Assembly (NCBI RefSeq): GCF_004339525.1
Contig: NZ_SMGE01000001.1
Coordinates: 2,728,001 to 2,792,000, forward strand
DNA: 64,000 nt
Reading direction: 5' to 3'
Source: Flavobacterium sp. 90
GTDB taxonomy: Bacteria > Bacteroidota > Bacteroidia > Flavobacteriales > Flavobacteriaceae
Shown: positions 51,563 to 60,663 of the stretch, in pieces
How the letters are laid out: each line of letters starts with the position of its first letter
Numbering within the stretch: position 1 is the first letter of the stretch
The notes under the pieces: generated by a model
What the model was told of the DNA's origin: nothing
Database searches by the model: none
Seen by the model: the letters and a program-made list of their open reading frames with translations, nothing else
Translations under genes and position numbers: made by a program

Positions 51563-51709
51563 TTTAACCGCAAAGGGAGCAAAGGTTTTTTGTTATAGAT
51601 TACGCTTATTAAACGCAAAGTTCGCAAAGCTTTATCAATATAGCTTTGCGAACTTTGCGTTTATATAAAACCTTACGAATAAAAAACCTTTGCTCCCTTT
51701 GCGTTTAAA
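51563..51709. repeat. Nested inverted repeat of the CGCAAAG family
   Basis: An outer pair built on CCGCAAAGGGAGCAAAGGTT (left, near 51568) and its inverse (right, near 51686-51705) encloses a perfect 21-bp inner pair: 51611-51631 (AAACGCAAAGTTCGCAAAGC plus T) and 51642-51662. A related but less regular stretch is at 62949-63152. The gap between the terminator and this element is AT-rich with nothing else seen. Confidence 0.8.
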
Positions 51710-51813
51710 ATGATTAACCTATAAAAATATTTTTATATTTCTACAGGTTTTTGTGTTGATCCCAAATTTATTTAAACCTTCAAATACAATTGCATAACCA
51801 ACAAATATTTTGT

Positions 51814-51821
51814 TATTTTTG
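51814..51821 (+). promoter_or_regulatory. -7 promoter box for the AraC-family regulator
   Basis: TATTTTTG, an exact TAnnTTTG match, with TTG (51790-51792) 21 bp upstream as a possible -33 element. The start codon is 79 bp further on. Confidence 0.5.
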
Positions 51822-51900
51822 AATAGACTATCGCAACTTTGTTTTGCATTTAAAAACGTAATAGTTATTTGTAAACCCTAAATAATACCAAAAGAATATA

Positions 51901-53043
51901 ATGAACGATAAGATTGATTTATTAGTTATTGTAACAGTAGTTTCCTTGTTTATTTCATTATTTCTTGCATTTTTTTTGTTTGCAGTCAAGACACAGCATA
52001 AGTTAAGTAATGCTCTTTTTGCTACTTTTTTAATATTATGCGCAATAGATACAAGTCAAACTCTATTTAACTTAATAATTGATAAACCTTCCAATTTTGG
52101 AATGTTAAGAGGTTTGTTTGCTTTCTTGCAAATTCCTGTTTTTTATTTATACGTATTATCTGTTTGCTATTCTGATTTTAAACTTAAGCCAAAACACTTA
52201 TTACATCTGCTGCCATTTATAATTGCAAATGCAATTTTGATAGCTCGTTTTTATGCTGTAGATGATGCTTCTAAAATTAATTTTATTAAAAACTATCAAA
52301 GTATGATTGAAATACAGTTTAATCATATTCTTATACACGTTCAGTTGTTTGCATATATTGTTGCTGTTTTTATGGTTTTAAGAAAAGCAAGAAAACTCTA
52401 TCTCGAAAATTGTGCTGGTACAAGTATTAGTTCTTATAATTGGTTGTTTCAGTTTACAGTTGTGTTGACTATTTTATATTCGGGTGCACTTTTAAAAAAT
52501 ATTTTCAAATTTTCTGATTATCCATATATTTCTGAATGGATAAAAATTGGACTCTTGGTCTTTCAATTATTTATTGTTTGTTGGTACTTGTTTAAAGCAT
52601 TAAATAATCCGGGTTTATTTAGGAGTATTGATTCAAAATTAAAACTGGTTTCGGATATTGTTTTAGAAGAGAAAAAGAACGAGCAATTAGCTGTAAGTGA
52701 AAAAGAATACAATGAAGAGTTGTTGAAATTGCAGCAATATATGACCGAAGAAAAACCGTTTCTGGATCCTTCTTTAACAATTCAGGATGTTTCTAAGGAT
52801 ATTGCAATTCCTGTTCGGGATTTATCTCTTTTAATTAATCATAAATTGCAGCAGCATTTTTATGACTTTGTGAATACATATCGCATCGAAGAAGCTATGG
52901 AAATCTTAAAAGATGCTACAAAAAGTAAGATGACCGTTTTAGAAATTTTATACGAAGTAGGTTTTAATTCGAAATCTTCTTTTAATACCGCTTTTAAAAA
53001 ACATACCGGTGATACTCCAACTGTTTATCGAAAAAGTGCTTAA
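51901..53043 (+). CDS. Membrane-bound AraC-family transcriptional regulator
   Basis: 380 residues. An N-terminal part with seven membrane helices (about 5-235) is followed by a linker and an AraC-type double helix-turn-helix domain (about 280-380), with SLTIQDVSKDIAIPVRDLSLLIN and VLEILYEVGFNSKSSFNTAFKKHTGDTPTVYRK. The membrane part probably senses a signal directly. The serine hydrolase gene downstream is separated by 156 bp and is a possible target, with a near-consensus CATCTTTG box before it. Confidence 0.92.
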   Translation: MNDKIDLLVIVTVVSLFISLFLAFFLFAVKTQHKLSNALFATFLILCAIDTSQTLFNLIIDKPSNFGMLRGLFAFLQIPVFYLYVLSVCYSDFKLKPKHLLHLLPFIIANAILIARFYAVDDASKINFIKNYQSMIEIQFNHILIHVQLFAYIVAVFMVLRKARKLYLENCAGTSISSYNWLFQFTVVLTILYSGALLKNIFKFSDYPYISEWIKIGLLVFQLFIVCWYLFKALNNPGLFRSIDSKLKLVSDIVLEEKKNEQLAVSEKEYNEELLKLQQYMTEEKPFLDPSLTIQDVSKDIAIPVRDLSLLINHKLQQHFYDFVNTYRIEEAMEILKDATKSKMTVLEILYEVGFNSKSSFNTAFKKHTGDTPTVYRKSA

Positions 53044-53199
53044 ATTCAATGCTTTGTAATTACTCGTACTCGTAGTTTTAATTATTCATACTTATTTTTT
53101 TAAGACAAATGCGTTCGACTGAGTTTATTCGGTCGCATAGGTTTCGTTTCTCCCACATCTTTGTATCGAAATGAATTACTAACCTAAAATTACGATACA

Positions 53200-54681
53200 A
53201 TGAAAAACGCTATTTATTTATTACTTCTTATAGTAACCGTTGCAACTGCTCAGACGAACCAAAAAACAGTATCAAAAGAAAGAGATTATAGCTTTCTTAC
53301 CGATAGTTTAAATATTGATAAACAATTAGAAAAATACAAACTTGCCGGATTTAGTCTTGTTGTTTTCGAAAACTACGAAATAGTCTATTCAAATCAATTT
53401 GGTGTAAAATCAATCGATTCAAAAGAGAAAATAGACAAGAATACGGCTTTTTCTACAGCTTCGATTTCAAAACCAATTACAGCACTTCTTTGTTTTATTC
53501 TTGAAGAGAAAGGATTGATTAATTTAGACACTCCAATTGATGGATATCTAAAACGCTGGCATTTGCCAAAAAGTAAGTTTACAGAAAATAACAGTCCAAC
53601 CTGGAGACAATTTCTAAATCATACGGCCGGTACATCTCAAAGTGGATTTGCAGATTACTATCAAGGCGATACAATCCCGACAATAAAAGAAAGTCTTTTA
53701 GGAAAGATTCCGCGATATGATAAAGAAATTGAATTTTTGTTCACGCCAGGAACGGGATGGGCATACAGCGGAGGAGGTTATGTGATTGTTCAAATGGCAT
53801 TAGAAGATACTTTTAAGAAGTCTATTGGAGAATTGGCAAAACAGTATATTTTTTCTCCTCTCGGTTTAAATAACACCACAATGATTCAGCCTGATGAAAA
53901 AGGTTTCCCAACAAATGTAGCGCTTGTTCACGATGAGAATGAAAAGGTTATTAGAACAGGTTTACCAATCACGCCGCAAGTTGGAGCATCAGGAATGTGG
54001 TCGACGCCAACTGATTTAGCTAAACTTGCTATCGAAATGCAGAATGCATTACGCAACAAAAACAATAAAGTGATTTCTCATGATGTTGCAAAAAAAGTAA
54101 CAGAAGTATCTGCCTTAAAAGATGCTGTTGGCGGATGGAGTTACGGATGGCAAAAGTCTTTTGGCTATAATAACTATGAATGGTTTATATGTAATGGTTC
54201 AAATACTGGAGTTGGAGGAAGTGTTTTTGCTACAATGACAGATGGAAACGGCTTTGCATTTCTAGCCAATGGCGAAAAACCGAATCGTTTTCCTGTGATG
54301 GGGAACACGCAAAAAAAGCTTTTGACTTTGATGGACTGGAATAATAAAACGTCTAATGAAGAAACTCAGGAAATGCCTTCAAGTATAAAAGAGAAACTAA
54401 TTGGGACTTATGATGATTTTCTTTATGGACAAGGAGTGGAAACCAAAATCGTGGAAAGGAATAATCGTCTTTATGTTGAATCGATGTTATTGGATCATTT
54501 TAAAGGGAAAAATGATAATGAGTTGGTATATCTTAAAAATGGATTATTTAAAATTGTAGATTATCCAAACTTGTTGAAATTTGATTTCAGTAACGGCAAA
54601 CCAACTTCTGTGATTTTGATAAGAGGTAATATGGAGACTGAAGTTCAGCTTGATGTTAAAAAGGAGGTTACGAAAAGCTAA
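53200..54681 (+). CDS. Serine hydrolase of the beta-lactamase/penicillin-binding (class C) family
   Basis: 493 residues with signal peptide (MKNAIYLLLLIVTVATAQ). The SxxK motif is Ser88-Ile-Ser-Lys91 (TASISKPITA), and the Tyr motif is YSGG (189-192, where class C enzymes have YxN). A C-terminal extra domain (about 390-493) follows. The family includes class C beta-lactamases, esterases and D-aminopeptidases; in Bacteroidota the members are mostly esterase- or peptidase-like. Specificity cannot be read from sequence, and beta-lactam resistance should not be assumed. Confidence 0.88.
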   Translation: MKNAIYLLLLIVTVATAQTNQKTVSKERDYSFLTDSLNIDKQLEKYKLAGFSLVVFENYEIVYSNQFGVKSIDSKEKIDKNTAFSTASISKPITALLCFILEEKGLINLDTPIDGYLKRWHLPKSKFTENNSPTWRQFLNHTAGTSQSGFADYYQGDTIPTIKESLLGKIPRYDKEIEFLFTPGTGWAYSGGGYVIVQMALEDTFKKSIGELAKQYIFSPLGLNNTTMIQPDEKGFPTNVALVHDENEKVIRTGLPITPQVGASGMWSTPTDLAKLAIEMQNALRNKNNKVISHDVAKKVTEVSALKDAVGGWSYGWQKSFGYNNYEWFICNGSNTGVGGSVFATMTDGNGFAFLANGEKPNRFPVMGNTQKKLLTLMDWNNKTSNEETQEMPSSIKEKLIGTYDDFLYGQGVETKIVERNNRLYVESMLLDHFKGKNDNELVYLKNGLFKIVDYPNLLKFDFSNGKPTSVILIRGNMETEVQLDVKKEVTKS

Positions 54682-54710
54682 AGGTAATTTAGAGATTCTT
54701 TAGGCAATTC

Positions 54711-54743
54711 ACCTTTGTCAAAGTTTAAAACTTTGACAAAGGT
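54711..54743. repeat. 33-bp palindrome, copy 4 of 4
   Basis: Starts ACCTTTGTCAAAGTTT and ends AAACTTTGACAAAGGT; the third stem pair is C-G. It lies between two convergent genes, 30 bp past the serine hydrolase stop, and may be a bidirectional terminator. Confidence 0.9.
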
Positions 54744-54753
54744 TATGTTTATA

Positions 54754-57249
54754 TTACAATCCTAAATCAAGAACATAAGATATTTTGACAGCAATATTAT
54801 CTTCAAATTTTAACAGCTGATTTGGGCCATAGCGATAAAATCCGCCGAGACCAAAACCTTTAAAGATCTTGTTTAATTCAATTCCGGATTCAAAGAAACC
54901 TTTGTCTAATGTTTTATAAGTTGGTCCAACATGTTGTTGCGGATTTTCCATATTTCCCCAAGCCATTCTCGTTACTAAAACTAAAGATGGACGTACTTTT
55001 TTGAATATTGTAATTCGGTCAAAACCGTGTTTGATTTGGAAAAATATATATTGGCTGGAGAAAAACTCATTAAAATACATAGTTTCAAAACTGTTTCTAC
55101 CTGCAAAAGTGATACGCTGAATCACGGTTTCTTTAGTAAGGTTATTTGGCATTGTGTTGTACAAATGCGTAATTGGAACATCGCCCATTGCATAACCTCC
55201 TTGCAAAAGTAAACTGGTTTTTTGACCGTTTAGATATTTCTTTTCATACTCCGTTTTGAAATCTATTTTGCCAAAGTTAAAATCGTTTTCCAGAACATTT
55301 GGTAATGATTGTGTGTATTGAAAGGTAAATCTTGGAAATCTCTTTTCAGATTCATTTCTTCCTGTTGGCGTTTGCATGAAATCGCTAAATGGCGCCCAAA
55401 CTATTGACAACATTGCTGTAGTCATAATATAGTTGGAATATAATTTTCCGTTTAGATTAAAAAGATAATCAAATTCCGGCTGAACAGAGGTTCGTGATAA
55501 TTCTAAAATAGCTTCAGTTTTCGGAATAATTTTAGTCTGAACATTCGCTTTCCAGCTACTATATTGGTAGAAAGTACTAATGTTGATTGGTCGCGGATCG
55601 TAAATTTTAAAAACACGTTTATCAACTGCAAAAACAGTACTCGCAATCTCCCGAACGTCGTCTGTATACGATCCGTTTATCCAGGTATTCGTGCTTTTGT
55701 CCAGTAAAACTCCGGTTCCTAAACTGTATTTAACTTCGCCGTCTTTAGTTCCGTAAGCTGAATATCCTTCGATTCTGAAATTTTTAGAAAAACGATCATT
55801 TGTGATTCCGCCTAAACCAAGACGAAAACCTTCGTAATTATTGTAACTGATTATTTTCTTTAAATCCAAATCAACAGGTCCAATTGGGAAATAACCATTG
55901 ATTATTTTTCGCCCAAGACCTAAACGTTTTTCAATTCTTTTCTTAACAGAAAGACTGTCCAGTAATAAGTATGTTTTTTGGCTTTTTAAGTCCAAACTTT
56001 CTTTTCTATAGGTATTCCAGAATTCTTCCGGTTTTTTGCTCGCATCGTCCTTTATTTCGATGTAAAGCGCCGGATTTTTTATAGGATTGGTTGTGTTGTA
56101 ATGAATGTCGAAATTATTACTCTCAGAAAGTAGATAGGTAAAATCAGACGCTGATTTTTTTCTCGGTTCAAAATTATCTTCAACGTCACCGTCAAACTGA
56201 ATAGTTCCACCTAGAATTTTAATATCATCATCATTCTTTCCTTTTACAATTTTGAAAGTTGTGTTGCTCTGAAACCATATTTTCTCACTTGGAACATATT
56301 CAAATTCATGGATTCCGCTAATGTCCAGAACGCCTTTTATTCGCATTACGGCTTTGGCAACAGCAAAATTTTCCTGATCGATATACAAAACGCCTTCTAA
56401 ACCTGATGATCTTCTTTTTTGTTTGTTTTTAAAGTAAATCATATAAGTGTCACGCCCTTTTATGTTTACAGTATCCAGTAATTTATAATTGTAATTCGAA
56501 GTTGCGCTGTTAGAAATCGGGTTTTCATACTTGGTTTCAAACAATTCATATTTAGAATCATAAATAGAAATAGATTGTAAATTGAATGCTATAATTTCAT
56601 AAATAGGCTGTTTAAAACCTGCAATTTTGGTTCCCAGAACAGTTTCTTTGAGTTTGTGTTCGCCAAATTGATATTGAGAAACCTTTTCAGTCTGAAATAA
56701 ATGCTGTTTGCTTATGATTTCTTTAAACTTATAATCGGATGAATCGATGTTGATTTCTTTTTTATTGAAATCTTTATAAGCCGCAGATGAATCTATTCTG
56801 CCGTCGATTGAATCAGCATTGGCAGTTACAATAAGTTTATTATAGGTTTTGTATTCAAAACTGCTTAGGCGTTTTTGTGGATTGTTATTATTTTTATTGG
56901 CAATAACCTTTTTGATAATGGTCAAAGCAGGATTTTCATTAGAAACAACAACTTCTTTTAAATCATCTGTTTTTTGAGAAAGAGATACTGCATAATATTT
57001 TTTGTTTGCCGTAATTGCAATGATTTTAGTTTGAAAACCAATGTAGGAAACGGCAAAAGTGGTCGTTTTTTCGGCTATTTTAAAATCAAACTTTCCATCG
57101 ACATCTGTAATGGTGTTGATGTTGTCTGAAGTTGTAATTGTAGCAAAAGGAAGAGGCTTATTGTTTGAATCTGTTACAATTCCATTTATTTGAAATTGCG
57201 CCTGAATAGTAAGCGTAAAGAACAAAGTCAAAAAACAAAATAGTTTCAT
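54754..57249 (-). CDS. DUF5686 outer-membrane protein with carboxypeptidase-regulatory-like domain
   Basis: 831 residues. Signal peptide (MKLFCFLTLFFTLTIQA), then a carboxypeptidase-like regulatory domain (about 20-100, INGIVTDSNNKPLPFATITTSDN and VSYIGFQT), then the DUF5686 region (about 130-831), whose C-terminal half looks like a beta barrel (repeated amphipathic strands, ending KISYVLDLGL). Families of this kind are abundant in Bacteroidota, and their role is not known. Its -7 box is at 57297-57304. Confidence 0.88.
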   Translation of the reverse strand: MKLFCFLTLFFTLTIQAQFQINGIVTDSNNKPLPFATITTSDNINTITDVDGKFDFKIAEKTTTFAVSYIGFQTKIIAITANKKYYAVSLSQKTDDLKEVVVSNENPALTIIKKVIANKNNNNPQKRLSSFEYKTYNKLIVTANADSIDGRIDSSAAYKDFNKKEINIDSSDYKFKEIISKQHLFQTEKVSQYQFGEHKLKETVLGTKIAGFKQPIYEIIAFNLQSISIYDSKYELFETKYENPISNSATSNYNYKLLDTVNIKGRDTYMIYFKNKQKRRSSGLEGVLYIDQENFAVAKAVMRIKGVLDISGIHEFEYVPSEKIWFQSNTTFKIVKGKNDDDIKILGGTIQFDGDVEDNFEPRKKSASDFTYLLSESNNFDIHYNTTNPIKNPALYIEIKDDASKKPEEFWNTYRKESLDLKSQKTYLLLDSLSVKKRIEKRLGLGRKIINGYFPIGPVDLDLKKIISYNNYEGFRLGLGGITNDRFSKNFRIEGYSAYGTKDGEVKYSLGTGVLLDKSTNTWINGSYTDDVREIASTVFAVDKRVFKIYDPRPINISTFYQYSSWKANVQTKIIPKTEAILELSRTSVQPEFDYLFNLNGKLYSNYIMTTAMLSIVWAPFSDFMQTPTGRNESEKRFPRFTFQYTQSLPNVLENDFNFGKIDFKTEYEKKYLNGQKTSLLLQGGYAMGDVPITHLYNTMPNNLTKETVIQRITFAGRNSFETMYFNEFFSSQYIFFQIKHGFDRITIFKKVRPSLVLVTRMAWGNMENPQQHVGPTYKTLDKGFFESGIELNKIFKGFGLGGFYRYGPNQLLKFEDNIAVKISYVLDLGL

Positions 57250-57296
57250 AAAGGAGATTATAGATTCAAAAACGAAAACAATGCATTTTTGGTATG

Positions 57297-57304
57297 CAAA
57301 AATA
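57297..57304 (-). promoter_or_regulatory. -7 promoter box for the DUF5686 gene
   Basis: On the minus strand TATTTTTG, an exact TAnnTTTG match, 48 bp from the ATG at 57249. Confidence 0.5.
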
Positions 57305-57310
57305 AGAATA

Positions 57311-57350
57311 AAAAAATCCGCTTGGTAGTATTTTAACCAAACGGATTTTT
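57311..57350. terminator. Terminator of the pyrH-frr unit
   Basis: Arms AAAAATCCG-TTGGT/ACCAA-CGGATTTTT with one unpaired base on each side, around an 8-nt loop, just past the frr stop. Confidence 0.8.
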
Positions 57351-57368
57351 AATTTGTTGTTACAAAAA

Positions 57369-57932
57369 TTATACTTTCATGATTTCAGCTTCTTTTGCTG
57401 CCAACAATTCGTCAATTTTTTTGATGTAAGTATTTGTTAAGTTCTGAACTTCTTCTTCTGCAGATTTACAGATATCTTCTGAAGTTCCTTCTTTTTCTAA
57501 CTTTTTAATGTCAGTATTAGCGTCTTTACGCACGTTACGAACACCAATTTTTGCATCTTCGGCCTCAGATTTTGCTTGTTTAGCAAGGTCTTTACGACGC
57601 TCTTCTGTCAAAGGCGGAACGCTGATGATAATTACATCACCATTATTCATTGGGTTAAAACCAATGTTTGCAATCATAATTGCTTTTTCAATAACTTGTA
57701 GCATGTTTTTTTCAAACGGCTGTAAAGTAATTGTTCTTGCATCAGGAACGCTAATTTTTGACACTTGCGAAAGTGGCGTTGCAGAACCGTAGTAATCTAC
57801 AAAAACACTCCCCAACATTGCCGGAGAAGCTTTTCCTGCACGAATATTAAGGAATTCTTTCTCTAAATGCGCAATCGAACCATTCATTGATTCTTCTGTA
57901 CTATCTAATATAAATTCTATTTCTTCAGTCAT
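57369..57932 (-). CDS. frr: Ribosome recycling factor
   Basis: 187 residues. It splits post-termination ribosomes together with EF-G. The typical motif is LNIRAGKASPAML (residues 27-39), followed by the pyramidal head domain (about 43-105, SVFVDYYGSATPLSQVSKISVPDARTITLQPFEK) and the long three-helix bundle. Length is normal. It follows pyrH at 142 bp, the order usual in bacteria. Confidence 0.97.
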   Translation of the reverse strand: MTEEIEFILDSTEESMNGSIAHLEKEFLNIRAGKASPAMLGSVFVDYYGSATPLSQVSKISVPDARTITLQPFEKNMLQVIEKAIMIANIGFNPMNNGDVIIISVPPLTEERRKDLAKQAKSEAEDAKIGVRNVRKDANTDIKKLEKEGTSEDICKSAEEEVQNLTNTYIKKIDELLAAKEAEIMKV

Positions 57933-57949
57933 TTTTTTAGATTTTTAAG

Positions 57950-57965
57950 TCCCGAAGCTTCGGGA
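57950..57965. repeat. Perfect 16-bp palindrome between pyrH and frr
   Basis: TCCCGAAGCTTCGGGA. A related palindrome, TCCCGATAGCTATCGGGA, is at 63048-63065. Both share TCCCGA at the ends, so they may be copies of one short dispersed element. Confidence 0.6.
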
Positions 57966-58074
57966 TAGACGATTCTATTGTTAAAAAAGATTCCTCTAAT
58001 TTACTAACTAATATGATTTTTTGTTTTTTTTTGAATGTAATTTGATTGTCAAAAAATAGAACAATCTAAGTAGT

Positions 58075-58782
58075 TTATACGTTAACTACTGTACCAATGT
58101 TTTCACCTTCACAGATTTTCAAAAGGTTACCAATTTTGTTCATATCAAAAACAACGATTGGCAATTTGTTTTCCTGGCTTAAAGTGAAAGCAGTGGTGTC
58201 CATTACGTTAAGCCCTTTTTTAAGAACATCATCAAACGAAATGAAATCAAATTTTACTGCCGAAGCATTTTTCTCAGGATCAGAATCGTAAACACCATCA
58301 ACACGAGTTCCTTTTAGAATTACATCAGCATTGATTTCGATTCCTCTTAAAACTGCTGCAGTATCAGTTGTGAAATATGGATTTCCGGTTCCGGCTCCAA
58401 AAATTACGATTCTTCCTTTTTCAAGGTGGCGATCTGCTCTTCTTTTAATGTATGGTTCTGCAATAGATTCCATTTTCAAAGCAGTTTGTAAACGCGTTTT
58501 CATTCCTCTGTCTTCAAGTGCGCCTTGCAAAGCCATTCCGTTAATTACGGTTGCAAGCATTCCCATATAATCGCCTTGTACTCTATCCATACCTGCGCTT
58601 GCACCGGCAACGCCTCTAAAAATATTTCCTCCTCCAATAACAATAGCAATTTCTACTCCTTTACTGTGAATTTGCTTAATTTCTTCAGCATATTCGGCTA
58701 ATCTTTTAGGGTCAATTCCGTATTGTAAATCACCCATTAAGGCTTCGCCGCTAAGTTTTAGAAGAATTCTTTTATATTTCAT
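58075..58782 (-). CDS. pyrH: UMP kinase
   Basis: 235 residues, amino-acid-kinase fold, phosphorylating UMP to [20 protein letters not shown] at the start, [13 protein letters not shown] (about 44-56), [21 protein letters not shown] and [22 protein letters not shown] are all typical. Length fits. Transcribed toward frr. Its -7 box is at 58805-58812. Confidence 0.97.
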   Translation of the reverse strand: MKYKRILLKLSGEALMGDLQYGIDPKRLAEYAEEIKQIHSKGVEIAIVIGGGNIFRGVAGASAGMDRVQGDYMGMLATVINGMALQGALEDRGMKTRLQTALKMESIAEPYIKRRADRHLEKGRIVIFGAGTGNPYFTTDTAAVLRGIEINADVILKGTRVDGVYDSDPEKNASAVKFDFISFDDVLKKGLNVMDTTAFTLSQENKLPIVVFDMNKIGNLLKICEGENIGTVVNV

Positions 58783-58804
58783 GTTTGTGTTGCGTTAATT
58801 TGTG

Positions 58805-58812
58805 CAAATATA
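58805..58812 (-). promoter_or_regulatory. -7 promoter box for pyrH
   Basis: On the minus strand TATATTTG, an exact TAnnTTTG match, 23 bp from the pyrH ATG. Confidence 0.6.
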
Positions 58813-58973
58813 GACATATTCTGATTTTTAAAAATAATGTTTACAAAAAATTAATTGCTCTTTTATTTTTAATGAAATAAAGCTTTTATAATTTATTTCA
58901 GTTGAATGTGATAAATGTCATTCTGGCGTTTACTTAAAATTTGTAATTTTATAATACTCAAAACGAAACACGT

Positions 58974-59591
58974 ATGAAAAGTATTGTAGCCAAAGCATTA
59001 TTCCACAGTTATTCTTATGCAGAATATCGAAAATTAGTTACCGATTTATTGTCAGAAGGAAAATCAACAGGAAACGAACAATCTGAAAGCTTAACACATT
59101 ATACAAGTCTGAATGAAGTCAGAATGAATCGGTTGGAAAAAACGATCAAGATTTCTGAAGACGTAATTTCAAAACTGCAAAACTTAGACAACCATTACAT
59201 TTGGCTGGTAATATCTGAAGGATGGTGTGGCGACGCTGCTCAAATACTTCCAATTATTGAGAAAATGGCGCATGAATCGAATAAAAAGATTGATCTTAGA
59301 ATTGTACTTCGCGATCAGAATGACGATTTGATGAATCATTACCTGACTAATGGCGGAAGAGCAATACCAAAACTTATCGTAATTTGTAAAGAAGCCGGAA
59401 TTGTTCGCGCTGATTGGGGACCAAGACCAAAAGGAGCAACTGAATTAATGGCAAACTATAAAAAGGAATTTGGTATTATTGACGAGAAAATCAAAACCGA
59501 TTTGCAATTGTGGTATTTGGCTGATAAAGGCGTTTCTGTTCAGCAAGAATTGGTTGAAATAATGGAAAATATCAAATATAACCGATTATAG
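58974..59591 (+). CDS. Thioredoxin-fold family protein with single active-site cysteine
   Basis: 205 residues, no signal peptide. The thioredoxin-like core (about 65-180) has the strand WLVISEGWCGDAAQ with Cys85 at the usual first Cys position, but the second Cys of CxxC is Ala (C-G-D-A). GRAIPKLIVI (about 122-131) carries the cis-proline. It resembles the Thioredoxin_9 family of Bacteroidota and Firmicutes. With one Cys it could form mixed disulfides with low-molecular-weight thiols. This role is inferred. Confidence 0.85.
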   Translation: MKSIVAKALFHSYSYAEYRKLVTDLLSEGKSTGNEQSESLTHYTSLNEVRMNRLEKTIKISEDVISKLQNLDNHYIWLVISEGWCGDAAQILPIIEKMAHESNKKIDLRIVLRDQNDDLMNHYLTNGGRAIPKLIVICKEAGIVRADWGPRPKGATELMANYKKEFGIIDEKIKTDLQLWYLADKGVSVQQELVEIMENIKYNRL

Positions 59592-59800
59592 TTTTGAGAC
59601 TAAAAAATCGTTGAAACGCTATGTTTTTCGGGCAATTGACTGAAAATTAGTATTTTGACAGTAAAAAATGTATTAAAATATTTTTCTGTAGGATAAATAT
59701 TTTGTAACTTGCTCATATAATCCCACTTCTACTATTTACTATCTGACTTGCTCTTTTTATTGGTGTTTATTTAATATCTAACAATTAAAAATACACTATC

Positions 59801-59878
59801 ATGAAAAAGTTATTCGACAGGTTTTACGATTTTATCTCAGGTTTATTATTTGGAGGAAAAAATATTCCTCACTATTAA
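59801..59878 (+). CDS. 25-residue microprotein
   Basis: A short open frame ATG to TAA encoding MKKLFDRFYDFISGLLFGGK followed by NIPHY. It is an amphipathic, mostly hydrophobic peptide with a basic N-terminus, too short to be sure by statistics. It sits in an otherwise empty 376-bp gap, with an AT-rich leader like those of highly expressed genes here (ACTATC before ATG, as in paralogue 2 at 15484) and a hairpin after it at 59923-59958. I do not recognise it. It could be a small membrane peptide or a toxin. 59592-59800 shows no other feature. Confidence 0.5.
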   Translation: MKKLFDRFYDFISGLLFGGKNIPHY

Positions 59879-59922
59879 TTATTCCAAAAGGGTTGCGTAT
59901 GAAATAACTGTACTTAGAAGTG

Positions 59923-59958
59923 AGCACATTATACTATTGCCTTATTTTGTAATGTGCT
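59923..59958 (+). terminator. Hairpin after the 25-residue microprotein frame
   Basis: Arms AGCACATTA/TAATGTGCT around an 18-nt loop, followed by ATTTGTCTTTT. It separates the microprotein frame from the convergent truB gene. Confidence 0.6.
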
Positions 59959-59967
59959 ATTTGTCTT

Positions 59968-60663
59968 TTATTTCAAATTAAGACTTTCCTCAAATAAAGT
60001 AATGTCAATTGCATTTTTTACGTCATAATCGCCAATTTTAGTTCGGCGTAAAACCGTTAAGTGCGAACCTGAATTCATTGCTTTTCCAAAATCAAAAGCC
60101 AGAGAACGAATATAAGTTCCTTTGCTGCAAACTACTCTAAAGTCAATTTCGGGTAATGCAATTCGGGTAATCTCAAATTCGTGAATGGTTGTTTTTCTAC
60201 TTGCGATTTCAACTGTTTCTCCAGCACGTGCGTGTTCGTATAATCGAACGCCGTCTTTTTTAATTGCAGAAAAAATAGGTGGTTTTTGATCGATTTCGCC
60301 TAGAAATTGTTTTACCGTTTCATGAATTAAAGCTTCATCAATATGAGAAGTTGGAAAAGTCTCGTCGATTTCAGTTTCTAAATCATAAGATGGAGTAGTG
60401 GCTCCAATATAAAAAGTTCCGGTATATTCTTTGGCTTGACCTTGAAGCTCAGAAATTCTTTTGGTAAATTTTCCGGTGCAAATCAATAATAATCCAGTTG
60501 CCAAAGGATCTAAAGTTCCGGCGTGACCAATTTTGAACTTTTTTGGAAGTCCAACTTTATTAATCAAAAGATATTTTAATTTATTGACAGCTTGAAACGA
60601 ACTCCATTTTAAAGGTTTGTCAATCAGTAAAACTTGTCCTTCTAAATATTCTTCGGGTGTCAT
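59968..60663 (-). CDS. truB: tRNA pseudouridine(55) synthase
   Basis: 231 residues. It makes pseudouridine 55 in the T loop of tRNAs. The catalytic Asp52 is in GHAGTLDPLATG (46-57), and KFTKRI, QKPPIFSAIKKDGVRLYEHARAG and CSKGTYIRSLAFDFG are also conserved. It is shorter than E. coli TruB because it lacks the C-terminal PUA extension, as is common in Bacteroidota. It overlaps uppP by one base. Confidence 0.96.
   Translation of the reverse strand: MTPEEYLEGQVLLIDKPLKWSSFQAVNKLKYLLINKVGLPKKFKIGHAGTLDPLATGLLLICTGKFTKRISELQGQAKEYTGTFYIGATTPSYDLETEIDETFPTSHIDEALIHETVKQFLGEIDQKPPIFSAIKKDGVRLYEHARAGETVEIASRKTTIHEFEITRIALPEIDFRVVCSKGTYIRSLAFDFGKAMNSGSHLTVLRRTKIGDYDVKNAIDITLFEESLNLK

Noticed and set aside
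53200..54681. A beta-lactamase conferring resistance
   Set aside because: SxxK and a YSG motif show the fold only; the family is mostly esterases and peptidases in Bacteroidota.
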